Shown: positions 1-11,554 of the stretch, in pieces
How the letters are laid out: the number at the start of each line of letters is the position of its first letter
Position numbering within the stretch: position 1 is the stretch's first letter
Assembly (NCBI GenBank): GCA_030549335.1
Contig: CM060194.1
Span: 75,180,077-75,244,076, forward strand
DNA length: 64,000 nucleotides
Origin: Pontederia crassipes
Taxonomy: Eukaryota; Streptophyta; Magnoliopsida; Commelinales; Pontederiaceae
Reading direction: 5' to 3'
Position numbers and translations under genes: made by a program
Notes under the pieces: model-generated
The model's input: the letters and a program-made list of their open reading frames with translations, nothing else
Told to the model about the DNA's origin: nothing
Databases searched by the model: none

Positions 1-152
1 TCTCTTTGTTACACGCCACTACATCTAATCCAGGCAGCAACATCCAACCAAAATTCTCTGCCCCTATTCCACTCCCTCTTTCCTCCCTGTTTCTTCCACA
101 TAAACGCTTGCGTTCTGCATTCTCTCTTTCCCTGCATAACAAAGAGGCAAAG
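1..152 (+). promoter_or_regulatory. 5' leader / proximal promoter of PSB28
   Basis: The stretch before the PSB28 start codon is rich in C and T, as is common in plant 5' UTRs. No clear TATA box is visible in the part that lies inside the window. The window edge cuts the promoter. Confidence 0.4.
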
Positions 153-1434
153 ATGGCTGCTGCAGTGCAATCTTTTGCGCTCTCTTCAGCCACTTCCAAA
201 TGTCCGCAGCATCATCAAACCCTGGCAGGTCTCTCTCTCTCTCTCTCTCTGTTCTATCTGTCTCTCTCACACACAATGCATAGAAATGCAGGTGAAAGGC
301 AAGATATTGAGGTCCCTTGGAACTACGAATTTGTGGTGGACTCTACTTCTGCATCGTCTCCCAATCATCATCTATTTATTGCCTGTGTTTTTTCCTTACA
401 AATGATATGTCATATGACCATAAAAACGATCATACATAGTACAATAAGTGAACTATGCATGTGGTTAGGTTTCCTTGTAGGACCATGACATTTTGATTTT
501 GTAGAATATCACGTTGAAAAACAAACATTATCATGCCGGTTGTCACTGATAATGAGTGCATATAACCCTAATGAACAGCTAAACAAGAAGATTGAATGCA
601 ACCATCTAATTGTTCTGTTCTAATATTTGCTCTAACCATACTAAGCTCAAAACTTGTTTATCTATAAGTGGTGCTGCGTACTAGTGGATCAACATCGAAT
701 CCTCAAGTGCATTGTTCATATGATGGAAATATTGCCTCTGATAAAAACTTGTGTAGGTTGGTAATGATTCTTAATTTTGTGATGCTAATTGATGTAGTCC
801 TACTGATAAGAACAAGAAAAAAAAACTGTTGTCATTCTAAACTTAAAAGTTTCCCAACCAACTAACCAAGTGCTTACTTGTTATATCTAATTTGAAGTCT
901 GAACATCACACCATATCCTTTCTTGTACCCTTTTAGACACAATTTGCTTTCTCCGCAGGTTCATTTTCTACCAGCAATGTTGCATGTCCAAGCGTTCGTT
1001 CCAGCTTCAATGGCCTGTCATTGCAGCTCCCTGCTCAGAAGTCGAAACCAAGAAGCGGAATTCGCCAGTCATCCAAGCCTGCAGTAGTGATGGCCAAAAC
1101 AGCTATTCAGTTCATCCAGGGAACAGATGAACAGACTATACCAGATGTCAGACTTACCAAATCAAGAGACGGCACTAACGGCGTCGCAATATTCACATTT
1201 GATCAGCCCTCTGTATTTGACTCCTCCGGTGAACTCGGAGACATCACTGGATTTTACATGATCGACGAGGAGGGCGTCCTCCAGTCAGTTGATGTGAGTG
1301 CCAAGTTTGTCAATGGCAAACCTGCAAGAATAGAAGCCAAGTATATCATGCGAACCCCGCGCGAGTGGGACAGATTTATGAGGTTCATGGAGAGGTACTC
1401 TCAGGCAAATGGATTGCAATTTGTCAAGAAGTAA
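153..1434 (+). CDS. PSB28: Photosystem II assembly factor Psb28, chloroplast precursor
   Basis: Two exons, 153-228 and 959-1434, join at CAG|GT...GCAG|GT to give 183 amino acids, the usual length of plant Psb28. The start at 153 opens an Ala/Ser-rich stretch with the look of a chloroplast transit peptide (about residues 1-70). The mature Psb28 domain follows from about residue 72 and contains IQFIQGTDEQ, TGFYMIDEEG, PREWDRFMRFMERYS and a C-terminal NGLQFVKK. In this family Psb28 binds CP47-containing photosystem II assembly intermediates on the stromal side of the thylakoid and is absent from mature PSII. The single intron (730 bp) starts in a CT microsatellite. The next gene, TRM140, follows on the same strand and is unrelated. 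Identification is firm; the transit cleavage site is inferred. Confidence 0.95.
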
Positions 1435-2873
1435 AGCCAACACAGTGATACACCATTTTCTATCTACCCTTTCCTGAGCTTTCATATATGTGACACATGC
1501 AGTTGTATCTTATCTCAAAGATGCAATTTTGCTCAATTTTCAGATACCTTCTTGTTACATGTTTATTCATACATTGAAGTATCCTGAAAACATGAAGATG
1601 ACTCCTGTTTTCCTTTCCTTTTCTTTTAAATGAAAATTACTTGTGCAGAAGTTTGCTTGTTGATCATATAATGGAGTATCCAATTTAGCATCTTAACTTC
1701 TATTCTTCTTATTAAGAACGATTTAAACTTTTAGAAAAATTAGATAGCACATTAGTTTCAACATGATATCAAAGTCAATTAAGTTCTTATTAAAAAATAT
1801 ATTCTCCCTTAATTATTATTTATGTGGTGAACTGAATTAAATATGCTATTCTTAATGACTTAAACTTTTAAGAAGATTAGTTAGTACATCAATTTCAACA
1901 CTTCTATATTAAAAAAGGGGTAGATAAGTAAGAACACTTGGTAATTATTTGCTCATACCGTATCTGAAGTCTTTCTTGGATCCTACTTGACAAGAAAACT
2001 TTGGTATTCAGCTAAGCATCCATCTATATATTGCTTGGTGGCCTACTAAATAGAGGAAAGTTTACGGCCATCAAGCATGTCGACTCACGAGAAAATTAAG
2101 CATATCTGACATTTGTATTTGTAGATGGTTCCCCTCAAGCTAATTCAAATTGTTAGAAATAATATTATGATGCAGTGATATACATGTGTATATATTGTCG
2201 TTATTAGCATAATATAATTTTTAATTATGAACAAAAGGTTCCTAAAATTAAGTGGAAAAAGGTTCGAAGACCTTTTTTTTTATCTATATACCTTTGGATG
2301 TCAAAGTGAATTGTCAAAATTGATATTACAAAAAAATATTTATCCTCATCAACTGCAAAAAAGTATCAGATAATTAATTATACCAAGTTTTATTTTCCAA
2401 AATAATTATTATTCTTTAAAATTGACAAGCCTTATTTTGAGAATAATTAATGAGAGCCAAACAACACATTAAGGAGCATCAACATGCCTCAAGTGAAAAA
2501 CAGTGTGAACAAAATTACAACTTATTTACCTTTCGCAAAATAAGACTAATATCCATGGTAAGTGATTGTTTGGTAGCTGTGAAAAAAAAATTACCAAATT
2601 CATTTAAGCGAAGATTTAAACAATTTCGCTTAAAATAAGAGAAAATATGATAAATTTTATATTTTTTTCGCCCCATAAGGGAAAACTTTACTGAAACAGA
2701 GGAAAAATGTTTAATGCCATCTCGAAGAAATAACGAGAAATAAAATAGATTTTATAATAAATGTAGCAAAAAACAATGACGGATCGAGGAGCCTGTCTGA
2801 ACCCGCCACTAAACCCTACAAAGAGAGTAAGATTAAAAAAAGGTACAAGATTTGGTTTCGTTCTGCCGCGGCT
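1435..2873. other. Intergenic region PSB28-TRM140
   Basis: About 1.4 kb of AT-rich DNA holding the PSB28 3' UTR and the TRM140 promoter. At 1700-1910 two degenerate copies of a roughly 50-bp segment (around 1713-1760 and 1855-1905, sharing TTAAACTTTT and TTTCAACA) flank a short interior that begins with a decayed initiator-Met-type primer site (GATATCAAAG). This may be a TRIM-like relic. No credible gene was seen. Confidence 0.4.
2811..2818 (+). promoter_or_regulatory. telo-box upstream of TRM140
   Basis: The octamer AAACCCTA lies 56 bp before the TRM140 start codon. This motif is known from promoters of plant ribosomal-protein and translation-related genes, and the RPL21 promoter in this window carries it too (60728-60735, other strand). 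Confidence 0.5.
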
Positions 2874-5800
2874 ATGTCGACGACGATGTCAGAGTCGGCT
2901 GTCGTGCCTGAGGCTTCCGGGGAAGCGGAGGCGGAGGCAACGAAGGTGGAAACGCAGCCGCTGGTCGAGGAGGTGAAAAGGATCCAGATTTACTCCAGTA
3001 ATTCGTCGTCATCAGCGAGACAAATTACCCCGTTCTGGAAGGGTAAAACCCGGACAATCAATTTCTTCTCCCTAATAAAGATCCGTAGTTAGATTTCCGA
3101 CGAAAAAGCATGCTCCTTTACGCCTCCTTTTGATCAGTTTTACTCCGCCCTTGTTGGTTGTCTTGTGCAGAGAAGTATGAGAGGGACGCTCGGAAGTATT
3201 GGGACATTTTCTACAAGCGCCACCAAGACAAGGTCAGCCCTTTTGATGCCATTTGAAGGCTTGTTCGTTGCTGTGACGTGCTAAAGGTTGGATTTTTTAT
3301 GGTTTCGTTCTTGGGTGAACAGTTTTTTAAGGATCGGCATTACTTGGACAAGGAATGGGGCAGCTATTTCCAGGTTCCATAACGTTTATCACTTGTGCTA
3401 ATTGATTCGAATTTTTACGTATCATGTTGACATTTGATATTTCTAAACATTTGTTGGTTCTTGTCTGATATTTCGTGATCTTCTAGGTTCAGCAAGGAGA
3501 TAAGCTTGTTATTTTGGAGGTAAATCTGAATTTGATTTCTCTTCTGTGATTCATTCTATTATGGCAATGGTATAGAACATAGAATATGATCACAGATAGT
3601 AGTTATGTTGGCCTTTTGATTTTATGAAGCTTGCTAGACTCCTTGATTACATTATCCCAATCCGATTGGGTTGCTTCACATGGATAGAATAGTTTATTGT
3701 ACATATGCGTTAGAATAGTTAGCTGAGATATTATATCCACCATATCAAAAGGAAGAACTCCAACATCTCCTTAGAGACTTCGGTTACATTGTTGAGGTGC
3801 CTCTAGATACACTTTTTAGCACATTGCCCAAAAATGGTTCTAAATTCTTATCATCGGCTATGATGTTATAAGAAGCATCTTTTTTACTTAGTCCTAACTG
3901 CTGCATCTTGCTTCTGTCCTATTTTTTTTATGAACTTGTATTCTATGAACATATATGTTAGAAAAATTGTCTCCTAAAAAAATGTTAGAAAAAGTGAGTT
4001 CTAAACATAGAACTTTTGGCAGTGTTTCATAAGACTTTTTTTCATATTATTTGATGATTTTTTTGTTATTATCTCTTCTTGCAATTACTGACTACAAAGT
4101 TTGATTTCAACATTGTTATTGATATTTTTTTATTCCCTTACATTCTTGTAAAGTGAGTGACTCTTTCAACTTTATTTATAGGCTGGATGTGGAGCAGGAA
4201 ACACCATTTTTCCACTAGTTTCTCTATACCCAGATATTTTTGTCCACGCCTGTGATTTTTCATCGCGAGCAATTGATTTAGTCAAGGTTTGATTTATACT
4301 GATTTAGTCAAGGTTTGATTTAGTCAATTAGTTCTTGTAAAACTAATTGCTTTTGTGAGAAGCTCATGACACCTTGGAACAAAATCCTTAAATTTATATG
4401 TCGTAATTTTCTGCCTTCACAAAAAGGAAATAACTCTTTGTTTTCTCCCTCACACTTGAAGCAGTAGAAGTCCTGGAATTCTAGAAGTTCAGGAAACATT
4501 TCTCAATAACTATATTCTGATTTTGAATAAGAATCCCTCATATCTTTTTTAAGTGTTAGCATTAAAGATTTGAGAAGTATTTTGGATTTATGTCTATCTA
4601 AAACTCAAAGAAAGTGCTTGGGTTTACTATTTGTGGATCCTTATCAACAATGTCATGCGATCTTCAAGAACTACATGATCACTTTCTCAAAGACTTAACT
4701 TTTCATTGCAGGGTCACAAGGACTTCAAACCTAGTCAAGTCAATGCCTTTGTATGTGATCTTAGACATCAAGATCTTAGTGAAATAATTCAACCTTCTTC
4801 TCTCGACATTGTAACAATGGTAATAACTGATATATTATCACATTTCGTTCTTTTCGGAATTGTTCCTGGGGTTCCTAGTCTTTACTTTTATTTCCCTTTC
4901 CCCTTTTATCTTGTATATTCTTTTTTCAGTGTTTGTTTTTAGTTTTTTACTCAGAAGTATGCATAATAAACAGTACCTGACACATTAAGTAGGTCTTTAT
5001 GCTGTCTGCAGTTGCCCCAGAAAAGATGCCTTTAGTTTTGCAGAACATCAGGAAGGTCCTTAAAGTAAGTTGGGGCTTTATTTGTCAATCACGAACTTGT
5101 AGATCATCATGCATGTTCCTTAATATGTCTTTTTTGCTAATTTTCTGTCTCTGGCTAACAGCCAAAAGGTCGTGTACTTTTCCGTGATTATGCAACTGGC
5201 GATCTTGCTCAGGTTGGTAGACAACAAAGATCTTATTAATCTGGAGGTTACATCTGACAACGAGATGAAGGAAAATCTACTGTGCCATTTTTTTAGCTCT
5301 ATTCATATATGATTAACTGATGCATTACTGGAAGTGCTTCAAAATTTTTGGTAACATCATAATCTCTTTATATATCTCATTATTCAGAATCAGAAGCTGC
5401 TGGTTGATCCAACCAGTAGACATCTAAAGATATCAATTGTTATACATGAGCTCCCGAAAGTGAATATTTTATGAAGTTCAATATTGTGTTGGATTTTTTA
5501 AGGCTCATAATAGCCATCAAAAGATAATATAAAAAAGGAAATATAACCCCCAATAATTTTGACAATTTAATAAAGTTGGATGACTATAAGTGTGGTAGCC
5601 GAACTTTCCATTCTGAAAAAAAAAACGACAATTAGGTATCCGCGGAATCTGGAAAATAAACAGCTCACTAAACTGCAGTTCTTTTATATCAGTATGATGG
5701 TTGACATGGATGCAGTCTCTATGATTCCAGTGCCTATTTCATGCTATTGTCATTTCTTTCTCTTTTAGCACCCTGTATGGAAATAAGTTCTAAGTAGACC

Positions 5801-7606
5801 ATTCAATCTTGCAAAAGTCGGGTCATTCCTTAAAATAATTATTAGAAATCAATCAAGTACTTTCAAGGATAATCTCTTTCACTGTTAGATGTCCACCCTG
5901 TGCATAAAGCAGTAAAATAAGTCATATGGATATTGGATATCATGGCAAAATATTGAAAAATGTGGTGCCTAATTGGACTGGGAATAGCATAATTCTTGTC
6001 TGAAGTTTTTTCCTCACTGGAGAATGGTCTCAACATTAAGCTCCAAACATAACATAAAGGATGTTACGAGGAACCTTATTTAATTGGACTAAATTGAATT
6101 GCCAATTATCCTATTGATACTATGTGCTACAATTTTGACATCATGTACTTCATTTCATTCTTTGTATATGAATAGTTTCCTTCTGACTTATTGTGACTTA
6201 ATCGATAACTGTTGAAGAACTTCTTGTAACAATTAATATGTTACAGGAGCGGCTCACATGCAAAGAGCAGAAGATTAGTGAAAACTTTTATGTCAGAGGT
6301 GATGGCACGGTATGTAACTATGAACCAAAAAAATCTTTGTTACTGATATGCCTGGTTCTCTACTGATTAACATTCTGGAACAGCATGCATATTACTTTTC
6401 AGAAAACTTTTTAGCAAGATTATTCAAGGAAAATGGGTTTGATGTTGAGGAAATTGCTATCTGCAATAAACATGTCGAGAATCGTTCACTGGAGTTATCA
6501 ATGAATAGGTATTAATTTCTATTCATTTGATAGTCAACTGGTAGTAGTTCCAGTTTTTCCATCATTGTGAAGTATTCAAATTTGCATACTACTGGGAAAT
6601 TGTGAATAAAATAGCTAACTACTAACTGCCTGAAGTTCATAAAATATCCTAGTTTGTAATTTGAGAGTGAATCAAATATGCCACAAGTTTTTAGCTTATA
6701 TTCAATATTTTTGAAGGTTTGAGAAATTATTAAAGAGAGTTTTTAGTTTAGATTTATTAACGTGGTTACTATTTTACTCGTGATGCTTCTTGAGGCATAA
6801 AATGTTCTCTGGGGAGTATTTTTTTGCATTCTTTTTCTTGTTTTTATTCATCTTTATTTTACCATTACCTATCAGGCGTTGGATTCAAGCTGCCTTTTCC
6901 AAGAAACCAGTTGTTAATCAAGCGAGAATCTCACATGACTCTGATGCTGACAATTTATTTAATAAGGAACATCAAGGTACTGAAATTGACATCTCTGACT
7001 GTGTTGTCAGCATGTTTGGAATGGCACCAGCTATTGATGAGGTGAGCACTTCTCATTTGTAGACATCTAGACTTAAGTGAATAGTTTTATGTAGCAATCA
7101 AATTTCATGTTTCTTGACAAAATTACACCCTGTTCTTGCAAGTGGCAAAATTGTTCCGATAAAAATTACTATAAAAAAATAGACTTAGAAGAATTTATTA
7201 ATGGATGATAATTACACGAAGAAAGATAGAAAGAAATGAGTTAAAAAAAGGAGAACACAATTTAAAAAGAAGGTAAATTCAATTAGAGCATAGAATGGGC
7301 AAGGTGAAGTTATAGGATGAAAGAAGAAAGAAAGAAATTTTCTTTTCATAGTTATGCTAGGGCATTAATTATTATGATAAGTTGTTTTATTAGTTAATAC
7401 TTTAGTGTATTTTAAGATAATCAATTATTAGAAATAGTTATATATATACACACACACTAACTAATAAACATGAAACATTATGGGGTCAGGGTCAAAGAAA
7501 AAAAAAATTCTTTTCATAGTTATGCTAGGGCATTAATTATTATGATAAGTAGTTTTATTAGTTAATACTTTAGTGTATTTTAAGATAATCAATTATTAGA
7601 AATAGT

Positions 7607-7638
<32 letters not shown>

Positions 7639-9402
7639 ACAACAACAACAACAAAGCCTTATCCCACTAGGTGGGGTCGGCTACATGGATCATACGACGC
7701 CATTCCGCTTTATTAGAATATATTCGTTGATCCATGTTCATGAGATTCGACAGGATTTTACGCTGGCTGTCGGGGCCTAACACAACCCTCCTCCTTTATC
7801 CGGGCTTGGGACCGGCTATAAAACATAGGCGGAGTTAAAGATCTCATATGTCTAAATTACCAGATAATTGTTTTATTTTGTTAATCATGAAATCATCCTT
7901 GATATAGCAAATTAAGTATACAGTTGCAAACTTAAGACTCACCTCTAAGTTAGGTGACAATTTCAAGGCACCAAGACTTCGAATCCTATGGCCTCTTAAG
8001 TCGAGCCTCTGGAAAATAAACAGATGAATCATCTGATGTTAAAAGAATGCAGAGTACGGATGACCTTATGTCTTTACCAGCTCATCCCCTGCTTTGACGT
8101 CCACCTGGGATAGCATCATGAACCTAGAATCACGGCTCTCTGGGGTTGACATTTTCTTCCTGTTGGATAAAGAAGAACCTCTATCAACAGAGGATGACAT
8201 AGATCCCAGCTTAAAGCTGCTTGTGACCGAAGGTGAGCGCATCGAAGGAGAAGAAACATTGGAAGTCCCTCTTCTGAGACTACTGCCTAACTAATAAACA
8301 TGAAACATTATGGGGTCAGTTGACCCCATAAATGATAGTGCAGGTCTGCGCATGGGTGTGATAAGTAAGGTTATGGTCTTCAGAAGCTCAATTTGCTTAT
8401 GCAATTCTTATGTTATATTTGATTAATTTGATGCTTGATGATTCTTCTTTCAGTATTCAGGATCTGCATTCAGTGTTATTCTTTTCATTTATGCTACAAA
8501 CTCATAAATATTTGATATGTGCGTGTGGATTAAGAATACAAGAGCCTCATTTGGTGTTACAAAATAGGCTGCCCCATTATTTTGCATTTATTTGGATCAT
8601 TTTGTGATCTTAGTGCTAGAATCTTTTTTTTTTGAGGTGCTAGAATCTTTGTTGTACTCTCTTTGGTGTTTTAGCTGACAATGTTTGCTCCGTATAGGTT
8701 ATTGAAATTAGTGTGAGAGGATATGACTTTAGAGTAAAGGCACTTGCAAAAGAACATCAACATACCTGTAAATCTACAGGGCTTATGTTATGGGAGTCTG
8801 CCCGACTTATATGCAATTTAATAGCAGAAAACCCTTCACTTGTAACTGGAAAAAGGGTTCTAGAGTTGGGTTGTGGATCTGCCGGTATCTGCTCAATGAT
8901 AGCAGTCCAATTTGCTGAAGTTGTAGTTTCTACAGATGGAGATTCGGAAGCTCTTGAACTCTTAAAGTATAATATGTTATCAAACTTAAGCCAGAGTATG
9001 CTTGAAAAAGTTGTCACGAAGAAGTTAATTTGGGGAAACAGGGATGACATCGAATCAATTAAGGGCCTATCTACTGGTGGCGGTTTTGACATTGTCATAG
9101 GGACTGATGTTACTTATAATTACGATGCCATTACACCTCTTTTTGAAACTGCAAGAGAGCTGATTTTAGGCAATCATAATGGAGACAAGAAACCATCTCT
9201 TATTCTGTGTCACATTCAAAGGAGAGTGGACGAAGGTTCAATCATTTCAACTGCTTCCCAATTTGGTTTCAAGCTTGCTGATAGGTGGGTCAATGGGATG
9301 AATTCAAGTGGTGGCATCATCTCTTCTTGGCTCTGTGGTGGTGCTAGTTATTTAAGCGATTTCAAGAATACCCCCCTCACTATTTTGTACTTTGATGTGT
9401 AA
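2874..9402 (+). CDS. TRM140: tRNA m3C methyltransferase (METTL2/6/8, TRM140 type) fused to a METTL21-like methyltransferase domain
   Basis: Twelve exons join in frame: 2874-3042, 3171-3232, 3323-3373, 3487-3519, 4182-4286, 4712-4819, 4993-5064, 5162-5212, 6247-6309, 6384-6508, 6876-7041, 8698-9402. The protein is 569 residues. The N-terminal half is METTL2/6/8-like: ITPFWKEKYERDARKYWD before the fold, SAM motif I EAGCGAGNT (about 105-113), then RDYATGDLAQERL. This family makes 3-methylcytidine at position 32 of tRNA Ser/Thr/Arg anticodon loops. The last exon encodes a second SAM domain (motif I VLELGCGSAG, about 389-398; GTDVTYN near 470) of the Methyltransf_16 type, whose substrate is unknown. 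Arabidopsis At2g26200 has the same two-domain layout and similar length. Intron 11 (7042-8697) carries a composite insertion. Function is assigned by family. Confidence 0.9.
7638..7836 (-). mobile_element. Au-like SINE with (TTG)n tail, copy 1
   Basis: Read on the minus strand the element begins AACTCCGCCTATG, passes through GGTCCCAAGCCCGGATAAAG, and ends in GTGGGATAAGGC followed by (TTG)n. Three further copies in the window (9731, 28308, 37859) share this body. The last 70 bases or so match the 3' end of the RTE-type LINE at 36514-36861, as expected for a SINE mobilised by that LINE. The naming as Au SINE is from memory of its tail and body. Confidence 0.75.
7943..8286 (-). pseudogene. Captured AIR9-like gene fragment (two exons and an intron)
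   Basis: On the minus strand an open Ser/Arg-rich exon (8286-8078: TSNVSSPSMRSPSVTSSFKL, later PESRDSRFMMLSQVDVKAGD) ends at a good GT donor. A short intron and AG acceptor lead to a 66-base exon (8008-7943: RLDLRGHRIRSL, LSPNLE) that ends at GTGAG. This matches the microtubule-binding Ser-rich region and the first leucine-rich repeat of AIR9, a large plant microtubule-associated protein. The intron is retained and the frame is intact, so the copy is recent and did not pass through spliced mRNA. It sits in the intron of an unrelated gene, in the opposite orientation, and lacks the rest of AIR9. The AIR9 assignment rests on remembered family sequence. Confidence 0.65.
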
Positions 9403-9730
9403 GTTCAGTAAGTCAATAAATTGATTTCACAAAATATTCTTTGGTAAGCTTTAGTTGATCTATGACTTCTATTTTTTTTTTCTTTTGTATTACTGCTCCA
9501 AGTAAACTGATTGCTTAATTGCATCTTACATTCAGAGTGCTCCTGGCCGTGTTCATGTTGTTCGTTACAGGATGTCTACTTGCTATCCGTGGTATAGCGG
9601 ATCAGCTACAGATTTTCTGTTTGGTTCCATTGTATTATGATATAAAAAAATTGTAATCTTTGAACGGATGAAGTAACATCACAGTGAAAAGAAAACAACC
9701 TTTTTTATTTTCTTTTTCCCTCAATACATT

Positions 9731-9913
9731 AACAACAACAACAACAACAAAGCCTTATCCCACTAGGTGGGGTCGGCTACATGGATCATACGACGCCTAT
9801 TCGTTGATCCATGTTCATGAGATTCGACAAGGTTTTACGCTGGCTGTCGGGGCCTAACACAACCCTCCTTCTTTATCCGGGCTTGGGACCGGCTATCAAA
9901 CATAGGCGGAGTT
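9731..9913 (-). mobile_element. Au-like SINE, copy 2
   Basis: Same body and (TTG)n tail as the copy at 7638, on the minus strand. It lacks about 20 bases in the middle, between the GCGTCGTATGATCCATG region and the ATGGATCAACGAATA segment. No clear target-site duplication is visible. Confidence 0.75.
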
Positions 9914-10817
9914 AAATAGCAAATTATTTGAATAATTGGCTTCTTTGTGTTGCTGGCAGAAGTTAAATTAACTCTCCATGCATAAAAATATGCCCAAGAC
10001 TTCAAGTGGCATGAAGCAGCAGTATGCTGAAAAGCAAATAAATTATCAACACATGCATTTGTTTTCTGTTTTTTTTAGGATAATAAGGGTATTTGTTCCA
10101 GATTTCAATCATGCAACATGATTTACTAAACATTATTGAAGTTAAAGTTCATGTACAAAATTTTAAATTAAAATTTACAAGTATGGTTTGAATGCTAGAA
10201 TTTTGATTGCAAAAAATCGAAAAAAAATAGAAAAAGGAAAATATATCATACACTGAAAATGGAAAGACTAAACTTTGGCATAATACTGTGGAATGATAAA
10301 CACCAAAAAGGAACAGTAATTGCTCAAAGGATTAGGATGCATATCTATTTTATACAAATAAGAGATGCAGACATTATGTGCCATTAACGAGTATTAGTCC
10401 CTTCACAGAAGATTAGTTTGATTGTATCCATTAAGCATGTGAGTGCATGGTTTTTTTTAGAAAAAAATATTACGACTGGCATAGCACAGAAAAAAATAAC
10501 ATTTATATCAGTAGTAACATAAAAGCAATTGAAGATTAAGAGTGTAGATCATCTTCATATGTGTCATTCCACATTGATTAATCTTTGATGAAGTTATATT
10601 TCAATTCTTTCCACCAGGCAAGAACAAGGAATTATATACCAACATTATTCTCTTTGGCAAGTTAAGAAAAGTTTCTGGTTTCATCGATCTTCTACTCAGT
10701 TGTGAAATTTTTTCTTTTTGTTTCTTTTTTTCTAACTTGTGAAATAACTACCACCTTTTCCTTTCACGGAAGTCATCATCAATGATGGTTCCATATTATA
10801 AAACGAAAAAATGTACA

Positions 10818-11070
10818 TGTTAGGAATACGAATATAATAATGAGTCATCTTCCTAGTGGCTTAAGTTGTTGGAAAAGATGGTCATCGGAGCAGGGTCGAG
10901 GCCCTGAGTTCAAACCTCAACATAGGTCTTATAAAAAAAAGACTTCCTCCTTGGTGATCCACGTGATGGACTGGAGTTGATCAAAAGTTATTAGTAGCTC
11001 GCACGCAAAGGGAGGTGTTAAAAATATAAGTATAATGATGGGTGCCTTCCTAGTAGCTTAATGCTGGATA
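10818..11070 (+). mobile_element. TRIM-like miniature LTR retroelement
   Basis: Two direct repeats of about 55 bp (10818-10873 and 11016-11069) both start TGTTA and share CTTCCTAGT(G/A)GCTTAA. The first is followed by a degenerate initiator-Met primer-binding site (TGGTCATCGGAGCAGGG against the usual TGGTATCAGAGC). The second is preceded by a purine tract AAAGGGAGG. This order of LTR, PBS, PPT, LTR within about 250 bp fits a terminal-repeat retrotransposon in miniature. There is no coding capacity. A tRNA-derived SINE is the alternative reading. Confidence 0.5.
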
Positions 11071-11445
11071 GATTGTCAGCTAATCAAATTTAACAGTAAA
11101 TTCATGCTTAAATTTTAGAAGTACAATGTGATAAGCCAGGCCAATATATGCTGCAAGCTATGATATTAAAACCTAGCACACATGCCTTTGCATAAGTTCA
11201 AAGTCACCATGATTTTCATGGATAACACATTTTTCGTAGAACAATGCTTTTAATGGAAATTAAAATACGGCGGCGCTACTAATAAAAAAGAATCCAAAAT
11301 GTATATCAAGAAGTTCAAAATAAAACAACGTGGAACAATAAGAATTTAATTATCACTCATATATCATCTGACAAGGCCTCTCAGTGGTAAGGATATTCCA
11401 GCCCTTATTTTATTTCAACACATAAGCTTTTAGTAGGAAACATAC

Positions 11446-11554
11446 CAATTGATCGTGACATAGCAAGAACACCAAACACACGGTAGCCATTCCAATGTAT
11501 AATCTTTCCACCAGCTGCTTCAATCCTAGCTTGCTCATCTTCCTTTATGATCAA
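11446..11554 (-). pseudogene. Isolated exon of a clade-A type protein phosphatase 2C
   Basis: A single 109-base exon on the minus strand, bounded by a CAG acceptor (11555-11556) and a GTATG donor (11445), encodes [20 protein letters not shown] then [14 protein letters not shown]. This is the conserved PP2C block of ABI1/HAB1-like phosphatases that negatively regulate abscisic-acid signalling; the family usually has VSG or VLG where VFG stands here. No neighbouring PP2C exons were found on either side for several kilobases, so it is a gene fragment and cannot make a phosphatase. How it arrived is unknown; like the AIR9 piece it keeps its splice sites. Confidence 0.65.

Larger units (their letters stand above)
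7341..8319. repeat. Direct duplication in TRM140 intron 11, second copy interrupted
   Basis: The segment 7341-7489 recurs, nearly identical, as 7508-7637 plus 8287-8319. Both copies begin TTCTTTTCATAGTTATGC and end TGAAACATTATGGGGTCAG. The second copy is split at its CACACA tract by a 649-bp block (7638-8286) holding a SINE and an AIR9-like gene fragment. The first copy preserves the empty site, which fixes the insertion borders. Confidence 0.8.
9403..11445. other. Intergenic region downstream of TRM140, with SINE and TRIM-like element
   Basis: The TRM140 3' UTR probably runs to about 9650. Beyond it the DNA is AT-rich and holds the SINE at 9731 and the TRIM-like element at 10818. No other coding signal was seen. 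Confidence 0.5.
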
